Shown: positions 1-5,349 of the stretch, piece by piece
Layout: every line of letters begins with the position of its first letter
Position numbering within the stretch: position 1 is the first letter of the stretch
Source: Acidobacteriota bacterium
GTDB taxonomy: Bacteria > Acidobacteriota > Terriglobia > Terriglobales > Acidobacteriaceae
Length of the DNA stretch: 7,664 nt
Assembly: GCA_021798235.1 (NCBI GenBank)
Contig: JAJZMO010000117.1
Coordinates: 1-7,664, forward strand
Direction of reading: 5' to 3'
The notes under the pieces: model-generated
Told to the model about the DNA's origin: nothing
The model's database searches: none
Seen by the model: only the letters and a program-made list of their open reading frames with translations
Made by a program: the position numbers and the translations under genes

Positions 1-29
1 AGGCCCGCTTTCCAGCGGGCCTTTCTTTT
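1..29 (+). terminator. Rho-independent terminator of a gene left of the window
   Basis: A perfect 9-bp stem (AGGCCCGCT at 1-9 pairing with AGCGGGCCT at 14-22) closes on the 4-base loop TTCC and runs into a T-rich tail, TTTCTTTT. The tail lies on the plus strand, so it should end a plus-strand transcript coming from outside the window. The bases that would form a minus-strand tail are outside the window, so use as a terminator for the glycosidase gene cannot be excluded. Confidence 0.85.
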
Positions 30-266
30 CCAGAGGCGTAAAGGATGGGTTCCAGGAGGTATAGTAGCGGGGTCCGCACCAGGCGGCCGGGTCTTGCAGG
101 AGGAACAGCTTACAGGTGAGCTAAGTGATTGACTGCCTCTTCTTGTTACTGAGATAGATGCAGGTTGGATGCCGGGGTTGTTCGCGATTCTTAGAGATTT
201 TTCATGGTGCGGCGCGGCGGCCCGGGATGGTTCCGAGAAGCGAATCGAAGTGCGTGAGGCCGCGGG

Positions 267-1619
267 TTACTCGTCCTTGTGCTCGACGAGGAGCAGGCGG
301 CAGCCGTGGGGCGGCACCATGACCTGAATGTCGCTCCTGGAGCCAAGCGATTGATGGGACCAGAGGTCGGCAACGATGCGTGGGCCGACGAGGCCGGACT
401 GGTTCCAGTTGGCGGACATGACGCGGGCTTTGTCTTCGAAGTTGAAGAGAGCGACATAGAGGCCGTCCTCGCCGGCCGCCGCCCAGATGGAGCCGTTCTC
501 ATTCAGCGTGAGGGGGTGGTTGCCGTAGGAGTGCTGGTCAATGGCGATGACCTGAGGATTGGTGAGGAGGGATAGGGTATAGGGGTCCATCTTGAGGAGG
601 TTGCCGCCCATGATGAGCGGGGATTTGGCGATGGACCAGAGGGTGACGAGGGTGCGCTCTTCCTCGTGGTTGAGACGGGAGACGCGCGGCTTTCCCCAGC
701 CGGGATGGGGAGCGAGCGTGCCGATGGGGAGCATGTCGGCGTCGGGCCAATGGCCGGGGCCGCGGAACGGGATCCACTGAGCGAGGAGTCCGAACTGGGC
801 GGTGAGGGATTGCGGGAAGCTGGGCGCATCGGGGGGCTTGGACCAGACGTCCCACATATCGTTGGAGATGCGCCACATATTGGCGTTGTTTTCAGCGTTG
901 AGGGCGTCTTTGAGGGGTGTGGGCCCGGGGGAAAGGCTGAGGACGATGGGCCGACCGGTTTTGAGGATGGCCTTGTGGATCATCTGGATTTCTTTGGCGT
1001 TGTAGGGCTGGGAGATGCAGTCAACCTTGAGGAAGTCGACGCCCCAGGAGGCGTACATCCTGAGCATGGAGTCGTAATAGGCCTGGCCGGCGGCATTGTC
1101 TTTGACGCCGTAATTGTCGGAGTTCCAGGCGCAGACGTCGGATGTTTTGGCGGCCTGACGGGCGGTGAACCGGGAGCCAAGGATGGGCAGGTTTTTCGCG
1201 ACGGCTTCACGTGGGATGCCATGAATGATGTGAATGCCGAATTTGAGTCCGAGGGAGTGGACGTAGTCGGCGATGGCCTTGAAGCCGCTGGGGAAGCGGT
1301 TGGGCGCGGGGAGATAGAGGCCGTTGGGTGAAATGTTGTAGCCTTCGACCTTGCGCGGGACGCCTTTCTTGTCAGGGTAGCCGGCGAACCAGCCTTCGTC
1401 GATGATCATGTACTGCCAGCCGTACTTTTGCAGGTGCTGGTGCATGTAGTCGGCTTCGTGCTCGAACTCAGATTGGTTGATGGTGAGCCCGAAGGAGTCC
1501 CAGCTGTTCCAGCCCATGGGGGGCGTGGCGGCGACGATGTTCTGGGCGGTGGCGGCGGGCAGCAGAGCGAGAGCCAGACCAGCGAAAACAAGGGAAGACA
1601 GGAGGCGGGAACGCAGCAT
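267..1619 (-). CDS. Secreted glycoside hydrolase family 27 enzyme (alpha-galactosidase-like)
   Basis: This 450-residue protein looks like an exported retaining glycosidase of family GH27, which removes terminal alpha-galactose or related sugars from oligo- and polysaccharides. Residues 1-25 form a signal peptide ending ATA|Q, so it acts in the periplasm or outside the cell. The mature protein opens with the family signature PPMGWNSW (33-40). IDEGW (73-77) stands where IDDxW is usual. FLKVD (196-200) should carry the nucleophile Asp200. Arg250 with Asp254 (WRISND) matches the acid/base pair. WPDADMLPIG lies at 291-300. Cys163 and Cys201 could form the disulfide flanking the active site. Residues from about 360 on would be the small C-terminal beta domain. 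ATG at 1619 was chosen because GGAG (1625-1628) lies 5 nt upstream and the signal peptide starts there; the frame stays open to 2024 but only antisense to ispD. The family call is firm, the substrate is not: Glu75 hints at beta-L-arabinopyranoside. No sugar transporter or regulator is adjacent. Confidence 0.9.
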   Translation of the reverse strand: MLRSRLLSSLVFAGLALALLPAATAQNIVAATPPMGWNSWDSFGLTINQSEFEHEADYMHQHLQKYGWQYMIIDEGWFAGYPDKKGVPRKVEGYNISPNGLYLPAPNRFPSGFKAIADYVHSLGLKFGIHIIHGIPREAVAKNLPILGSRFTARQAAKTSDVCAWNSDNYGVKDNAAGQAYYDSMLRMYASWGVDFLKVDCISQPYNAKEIQMIHKAILKTGRPIVLSLSPGPTPLKDALNAENNANMWRISNDMWDVWSKPPDAPSFPQSLTAQFGLLAQWIPFRGPGHWPDADMLPIGTLAPHPGWGKPRVSRLNHEEERTLVTLWSIAKSPLIMGGNLLKMDPYTLSLLTNPQVIAIDQHSYGNHPLTLNENGSIWAAAGEDGLYVALFNFEDKARVMSANWNQSGLVGPRIVADLWSHQSLGSRSDIQVMVPPHGCRLLLVEHKDE

Positions 1620-1688
1620 AGTGACTCCGATAGTTAGTAGCGTAATGCCGGGAACAGTGTAGATCATTGCGGCGACTGGTATACTCCA
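1620..1688. promoter_or_regulatory. Divergent promoter region of the GH27 gene and ispD
   Basis: These 69 bp must hold start signals for both diverging genes. On the plus strand TATACT (1680-1685), preceded by TGG, resembles an extended -10 box and sits only 3 bases before the first ispD ATG; no good -35 is visible. On the minus strand TACACT (1661-1656) is a possible -10 for the glycosidase, again without a clear -35. The assignment is by eye only. Confidence 0.4.
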
Positions 1689-2414
1689 ATGCTTATGCGG
1701 GTATTCGTCATACTGCCGGCGGCGGGTCTGGGCACGCGCATGGCTACTGGCCATGGAACGCCTCAGAGTCCCAAACAATTCCTCGAACTCGGGGGCATCC
1801 CCGTGTTGATTCACACGCTGCGGGCGTTTGCCGCGGTGCCGTCTGTGACGCGGATGTATGTAGCCGTGCGGGCGGGCGAGATGGAGCGCGTGGAGGCGCA
1901 GGTGAGCGAGCATGGCCTGGCCGACAAGGTGCGCGTGGTGATGGGAGGCGACTCGCGGCAGGAAAGCGTGTCGCATGCGCTGGCGGCGGTGGAGTGCGAC
2001 GACGAGGACATTCTGCTGGTGCATGATGCGGTGCGTCCGCTGATTGAACCGGCGGTGATTGAGCGCACGATCGAGGCTGCGCAGAAATCGGGAGCGGCGA
2101 TTGTGGGGCTGCCCGCGGTGGACACGATCAAGCAGGTGGAACGGACGGCGGACGGCGCGCTGATTACGGCGACGATTCCGCGGGAGTATATCGTGCAGGC
2201 GCAGACGCCGCAGGGATTTCGCGCAGGACTGTTGCGCCGTGCATTCGCCGAGGCCGAGGCGGATGGGTTTACGGGGACCGACGAGGCGAGCGTGGTGGAA
2301 CGCGCCGGAGCGCAGGTGATGGTGGTTCCGGGCTCGCCTACGAATCTGAAAATCACGCAGCCGGGCGACCTGGATCTGGCCGAGTTCTATCTTCGCCAGC
2401 GTGCTTCAAGGTAA
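1689..2414 (+). CDS. ispD: 2-C-methyl-D-erythritol 4-phosphate cytidylyltransferase
   Basis: IspD transfers CMP from CTP to 2-C-methyl-D-erythritol 4-phosphate in the cytoplasm, step three of the MEP isoprenoid pathway. The 241 residues match the usual length (E. coli 236). The nucleotide-binding loop PAAGLGTRM spans 10-18 with Arg17, followed by Lys29 in SPKQF. GGDSRQESV lies at 86-94 and VHDAVRP at 111-117. DTIK (145-148), TPQGF (173-177), TDEAS (197-201) and NLKIT (219-223) complete the family pattern. Arg165 and Lys221 align with the substrate-binding Arg157 and Lys213 of the E. coli enzyme. The loop between Arg17 and Lys29 is about five residues longer than in E. coli. There is no Shine-Dalgarno sequence upstream. 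A second in-frame ATG at 1695 (MRVFVILPAAG) is an equally good start and better placed relative to the -10-like TATACT. ispF follows after 20 nt, indicating one transcript. Confidence 0.95.
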   Translation: MLMRVFVILPAAGLGTRMATGHGTPQSPKQFLELGGIPVLIHTLRAFAAVPSVTRMYVAVRAGEMERVEAQVSEHGLADKVRVVMGGDSRQESVSHALAAVECDDEDILLVHDAVRPLIEPAVIERTIEAAQKSGAAIVGLPAVDTIKQVERTADGALITATIPREYIVQAQTPQGFRAGLLRRAFAEAEADGFTGTDEASVVERAGAQVMVVPGSPTNLKITQPGDLDLAEFYLRQRASR

Positions 2415-2434
2415 GCTGGAAGACGGTAGCCAGG

Positions 2435-3055
2435 ATGAAGATACGCATTGGATACGGATGGGATTCGCACGCCTTCAAGCCGGGTGTGCCGCTCAGAATT
2501 GGCGGGCTTGCCATTGAGCATCCCGAGGGACTGGCGGGGCACTCGGACGGAGATGTGCTGCTGCACGCGATTACCGATGCGCTGCTGGGGGCGGTTTCGG
2601 CCGGGGATATCGGCAGCTTCTTTCCGCCGGGCGATGCGCGCTGGAAGGGCGCGGACTCGGCGATCTTTTTGAACATTGCGCTCGAAGAGATACAGAACGC
2701 CGGATACAGGATTGCCAACGTGGATACGACGCTGGTGCTGGCGGCGCCGAAGATCGCGCCGATCGCGGGCGAGATACGGGAGCGGGTGGCGTCGCTGCTG
2801 GATATTCCGCCGGGGGACGTGAGCATCAAGGCGAAGACGCCGGAGGGCCTGGGGCTGGATCACGTGGCGCAGGCGCATGCGGTCGTGCTGCTGGAACGCG
2901 TGGAAGAAAACAACGATGTGCGCGTGATGCATGCGGAGATTGACGAGACGATGAGCGTGGGTGCGGACGAGATCGACGAGATGCTGAAGGAGATGTCGCG
3001 GGGACGGAAGTCTGCGGTGAAGAAGCCGGCGTTCGATACGGAAGACTTTACGTAG
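2435..3055 (+). CDS. ispF: 2-C-methyl-D-erythritol 2,4-cyclodiphosphate synthase with C-terminal tail
   Basis: IspF cyclises CDP-methylerythritol 2-phosphate to methylerythritol 2,4-cyclodiphosphate with release of CMP, step five of the MEP pathway. It normally works as a cytoplasmic homotrimer with a divalent metal in each active site. The metal ligands are visible as Asp10 and His12 (GYGWDSHAF) and His44 (HSDGDVLLH, 36-44). GDIGSFFP (57-64), GADS (72-75), NVDTT (95-99), APK (104-106) and KAKTPEGLG (132-140) are also family motifs. The family core ends near residue 156; E. coli IspF has 159 residues. This protein continues for about 50 more residues, very rich in Glu, Asp and Lys, ending FDTEDFT. 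GGAAGA (2418-2423) precedes the ATG by 11 nt. The 20-nt gap after ispD supports co-expression; some other bacteria fuse the two as IspDF. Confidence 0.95.
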   Translation: MKIRIGYGWDSHAFKPGVPLRIGGLAIEHPEGLAGHSDGDVLLHAITDALLGAVSAGDIGSFFPPGDARWKGADSAIFLNIALEEIQNAGYRIANVDTTLVLAAPKIAPIAGEIRERVASLLDIPPGDVSIKAKTPEGLGLDHVAQAHAVVLLERVEENNDVRVMHAEIDETMSVGADEIDEMLKEMSRGRKSAVKKPAFDTEDFT

Positions 3056-3056
3056 A

Positions 3057-3091
3057 TAGCTATCAGCCGTTAGCTCTTAGCTTTCAGCTTT
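3057..3091 (+). repeat. Five-unit degenerate 7-base tandem repeat
   Basis: Directly after the ispF stop codon, five consecutive heptamers read TAGCTAT, CAGCCGT, TAGCTCT, TAGCTTT and CAGCTTT, a consensus YAGCYNT. The first unit starts 2 nt after the stop. A related heptamer array follows kdsD at 7136-7170. From memory such stretches recur in intergenic DNA of Terriglobia genomes, which I could not check here. Confidence 0.7.
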
Positions 3092-3100
3092 TGGTTGAAC

Positions 3101-3150
3101 CGCAGATTCTTCGCTTCGTTTCGCCAGGGCGAAACTTCGCTCAGAATGAC
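3101..3150. repeat. Probable dispersed intergenic repeat with hairpin
   Basis: The stretch holds a perfect 8-bp inverted repeat, GTTTCGCC (3118-3125) and GGCGAAAC (3128-3135), that would fold as a 7-bp stem with loop CAGG. It ends in CTTCGCTCAGAATGAC (3135-3150), which differs at one base in 16 from 7526-7541. A second diverged copy in the same window suggests a dispersed family rather than local function. The exact boundaries are uncertain. Confidence 0.55.
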
Positions 3151-3171
3151 CCATCTTCAGGGATGGGTTTC
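3149..3171 (+). terminator. Weak terminator-like hairpin after ispF
   Basis: ACCCATC (3149-3155) pairs with GATGGGT (3162-3168) across the 6-base loop TTCAGG, and only TT then C follow the stem. The U-tract is short, so termination may be partial and the ispDF transcript may continue into gltX. Confidence 0.35.
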
Positions 3172-3182
3172 ATGTTGGCGAG

Positions 3183-3236
3183 ATATTTGTAACAAATGGC
3201 GCCATATTTGTAATAGAACAGGTTACTTTCAAGAAT
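3183..3236 (+). promoter_or_regulatory. Candidate gltX promoter with overlapping dyads
   Basis: ATATTTGTAA occurs twice (3183-3192 and 3204-3213), exactly 21 bp apart, about two helical turns. Between and across the copies lie ATTTGTAACAAAT (3185-3197, a 6-1-6 palindrome) and ATGGCGCCAT (3196-3205, a perfect 10-bp palindrome). Each repeat supplies a -35-like TTGTAA: 3187-3192 pairs with TAATAG (3211-3216, 18-bp spacer), and 3208-3213 pairs with AAGAAT (3231-3236, 17-bp spacer). The stretch is notably AT-rich against its surroundings. Promoter activity is inferred. Confidence 0.45.
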
Positions 3237-3240
3237 TTTC

Positions 3241-4704
3241 ATGCCTACGAATTCGAAAGAGACTCCGCGCGTTCGATTTGCGCCTTCGCCCACCGGGTAT
3301 CTGCATGTGGGCGGGGCTCGCACTGCACTGTTCAACTGGCTCTTTGCCCGGCACTTTGGCGGGACGCTGATATTGCGCATTGAAGACACGGATTTTGAGC
3401 GGTCTTCGGAAGCGATGGTCGAGGGCATTCTGGAAGGGATGCGCTGGTTGGGTCTGAACTGGGATGAGGGTCCGTTCTTCCAGTCGCAGCGGCTGGAGCT
3501 GTATCGGGCGACGGCGGAGAAACTACTGGCGAGCGGCCATGCGTACTACTGCTTCTGCACGAAGGAAGAGCTGGAGCAGCGGCGCGCGGAGGCGGCAGCG
3601 GCTGGGCGCCCGCCGATGTATGACCGGCGGTGCAGGAATATCGACCGGGCGACGGCGGCCGCGCGAAAGGCGGCGGGCGAGGCGTGCGCGGTGCGGTTCG
3701 CGGTTCCGGAGGGCGGCGCGACGAGCTTTGAGGACGCGGTGTTCGGCAAGGTGGAGTTTGCGAATAGCGAGATTGAGGATTTTGTGCTGCTGCGGTCGGA
3801 CGGGATTCCGACGTACCACCTGAGCGTGGTGGCCGATGATGTGGAGATGCGGCTGACGCACATTATTCGCGGGGCGGATCATATTTCGAACACGCCGAAG
3901 CAGGTGCTGCAGTACCGCGCACTGGGTGTGGAAACACCGATTTTTGCGCATGTGCCGCTGATCCTGGGGCCGGACAAGACGCGACTGAGCAAGAGGCACG
4001 GGGCGACGAGCGTGATCGCGTACAAGGAGATGGGGATTGTTCCGGAGGCGTTCCGGAATTTTCTGGCGCTGCTGGGATGGACGCCGGGTTCGGCGCATAA
4101 GGACCGGGAGATTTTCTCATCGGAGGAACTGATCGAGCTGTTCGGGCTGGATGGGATTTCGAAGTCGAACGCGGTCTTTGATAACGACAAGCTGGCGTGG
4201 TTCAACACGGAGTATATTCGCGCGTACGAGGCGGAGCGGCTATTGCCGCTGGCCCGGGAAGAGTGGCAGAAGGCGGATTGTGAGCCGACGCGGCCGGAGA
4301 GCGAGATTCTGGCGGCAATAGAGCTGTTGAAGCCGAGGGCGCGGAATCTGAAGGACTTTGCCGGGGCATTTCGTGCCTATTTCAGCGACGAATTCGAGTT
4401 TGATCCCGCGGCGGTTACGAAATTTCTGAAAGATGAGCATGTGCGGGGGCTGCTGGGCGAGCTGGCCGAGCGGTACGCGGCGGCGGAGGAGTTTACGGAA
4501 GAGTCGACCGAGCAGGTGCTGCGCGGCTTTGCCGAGGAAAAGGGCATGAAGGCGGGCGCGCTGATTAATGGATCGCGCGTGGCGCTGACGGGACAGGCGG
4601 TGGCTCCGAGTTTGTTTGCGGTGATGGTGAATCTGGGGAAAGAGCGGGTGGTGAAACGGCTAGCGGCAGTGAAGGGGATGGTAGTGGATGTGCCTCCGGC
4701 GTAA
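3241..4704 (+). CDS. gltX: Glutamate--tRNA ligase
   Basis: This class I aminoacyl-tRNA synthetase activates glutamate with ATP and loads it on tRNA-Glu in the cytoplasm. Length (487 residues) is normal. The Rossmann fold opens with VRFAPSPTGYLHVGGARTAL (11-30), whose HVGG is the HIGH-type motif. RIEDTD (46-51) and YHLSVVADD (192-200) are typical. KTRLSKRHG (246-254) is the KMSKS-type loop. The helical anticodon-binding region makes up the C-terminal 170 or so residues. Three zinc-ligand cysteines are present, Cys104 and Cys106 (CFC) and Cys131, but the fourth ligand position, His127 in E. coli, is Asn133. Many bacteria use a non-discriminating GluRS that also charges tRNA-Gln for GatCAB; the sequence alone does not decide this. 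No Shine-Dalgarno sequence precedes the ATG, only AAGAATTTTC. It may use its own promoter and ends before a strong terminator at 4777-4809. Confidence 0.97.
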   Translation: MPTNSKETPRVRFAPSPTGYLHVGGARTALFNWLFARHFGGTLILRIEDTDFERSSEAMVEGILEGMRWLGLNWDEGPFFQSQRLELYRATAEKLLASGHAYYCFCTKEELEQRRAEAAAAGRPPMYDRRCRNIDRATAAARKAAGEACAVRFAVPEGGATSFEDAVFGKVEFANSEIEDFVLLRSDGIPTYHLSVVADDVEMRLTHIIRGADHISNTPKQVLQYRALGVETPIFAHVPLILGPDKTRLSKRHGATSVIAYKEMGIVPEAFRNFLALLGWTPGSAHKDREIFSSEELIELFGLDGISKSNAVFDNDKLAWFNTEYIRAYEAERLLPLAREEWQKADCEPTRPESEILAAIELLKPRARNLKDFAGAFRAYFSDEFEFDPAAVTKFLKDEHVRGLLGELAERYAAAEEFTEESTEQVLRGFAEEKGMKAGALINGSRVALTGQAVAPSLFAVMVNLGKERVVKRLAAVKGMVVDVPPA

Positions 4705-4740
4705 AACCCACATGTCAAAATCGAGATGTGGGGTACCCCC
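4705..4740. repeat. Imperfect hairpin plus KpnI-type palindrome after gltX
   Basis: CCCACAT (4707-4713) pairs with ATGTGGG (4726-4732). After one G-G mismatch (4714/4725) the stem continues two more pairs and closes on the loop AAAATC. It overlaps a perfect 10-bp palindrome, GGGGTACCCC (4730-4739). No T-run follows, so it is not a classical terminator. I recall similar hairpins as dispersed intergenic repeats in Acidobacteriota; this is unverified. Confidence 0.5.
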
Positions 4741-4776
4741 GTCTGGGCGGAATAGATGAAGGCGGTTATGAAATGA

Positions 4777-4809
4777 AGAAGCGGGGCATGGCGCCCCGCT
4801 TTTGTTTTT
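4777..4809. terminator. Strong bidirectional terminator between convergent genes
   Basis: AGCGGGGC (4780-4787) and GCCCCGCT (4793-4800) form an 8-bp GC-rich stem around ATGGC, extendable by an A-T pair. On the plus strand it runs into TTTTGTTTTT, the best terminator in the window, ending gltX. On the minus strand the stem is followed by TTCTTCATTT, so it can also end the thioredoxin/DsbD-N transcript, whose stop codon lies at 4825. Confidence 0.9.
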
Positions 4810-4824
4810 CGATTTCTGAAGGGG

Positions 4825-5349
4825 CTACTTGCCGATGACGTCGATGGTGACGGGGATGGTGCGGGGCGGGTAGCAGGAGTTGGTGGCGCAGGCCTGGTAG
4901 CGGAGTTTGGCCTGCATCATGTGGTTTCCGCGGGTGGCGGTGAGCCTGGCCTGGACGGTGAACTCGCCGGTGTAGACGCTGAGCTTGTCCTGCGGGAAGG
5001 CAGGGAGCGCGTAGTTTGATCCGGGAGGGAAGTTCACGGCGGAGAGTTTGGCGTTGGGGTCGGTGGGCAGGAGCAGCTCGGTGCGAATGAAGGTCTTGGA
5101 AGTGGGCGTATGCGAGTTGATATGCAAGCCGTTGGCAACGCGGAAGGTGAGGCTGATGGGGGTGGGCTTGCCGGCCGGGACGGTCAACTGGAGCGGGAAA
5201 AGAAAGGCCACGGGCTGCGAGTTTTTGCTGGTTTGCCAGGGCATGTGCTGGGCGCGCGCGCCGGTGGGCAGGAGCAGGGCGATGCCAAGCAGAAGAGCGG
5301 CTGCCGTCCCGGTGATGCGATGGAGAAAGCCGTGCGTAGAGTGCTTCAT
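4825..5349 (-). CDS. Free-standing DsbD N-terminal-domain-like secreted thiol protein
   Basis: The 174-residue product resembles only the N-terminal (alpha) domain of the thiol-disulfide interchange protein DsbD. That domain has an immunoglobulin-like fold and hands electrons to oxidised partners in the periplasm. Residues 1-33 are a signal peptide with a Leu/Ala-rich core (about 15-27) and a likely cut at ARA|Q. The decisive feature is YQACATNSCYPP (151-162), with Cys154 and Cys159 matching the DsbD redox pair, here spaced by four residues against five in E. coli (CADAGFC). There are no transmembrane segments after the signal peptide and no C-terminal thioredoxin domain, so the electron-carrying part of DsbD is missing from this gene. 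The start overlaps the thioredoxin stop as ATGA (5346-5349), and GGAGG (5356-5360) lies 6 nt upstream, so translation is probably coupled. The two proteins are likely partners. The domain call is good; the physiological role is inferred. Confidence 0.8.
   Translation of the reverse strand: MKHSTHGFLHRITGTAAALLLGIALLLPTGARAQHMPWQTSKNSQPVAFLFPLQLTVPAGKPTPISLTFRVANGLHINSHTPTSKTFIRTELLLPTDPNAKLSAVNFPPGSNYALPAFPQDKLSVYTGEFTVQARLTATRGNHMMQAKLRYQACATNSCYPPRTIPVTIDVIGK

Noticed and set aside
54..120. AGGAGGT (54-60) and AGGAGGAAC (98-106) as ribosome-binding sites of a small gene
   Set aside because: The first has no start codon at usable distance. The second leads only to GTG AGC TAA, so no peptide of meaningful length follows.
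267..2024. A 585-residue minus-strand open frame extending the glycosidase upstream
   Set aside because: The first 135 codons are antisense to ispD and have low-complexity His/Arg-rich composition. A signal peptide and a Shine-Dalgarno sequence both place the start at 1619.
1811..2932. Two 181-residue and one 158-residue minus-strand frames opposite ispD and ispF
   Set aside because: These are long antisense frames typical of GC-rich genes. They have no motifs, and the sense frames match known enzymes along their full length.
267..3055. A functional link between the GH27 enzyme and the isoprenoid genes
   Set aside because: They are divergently transcribed with separate start signals, and no known pathway connects them.
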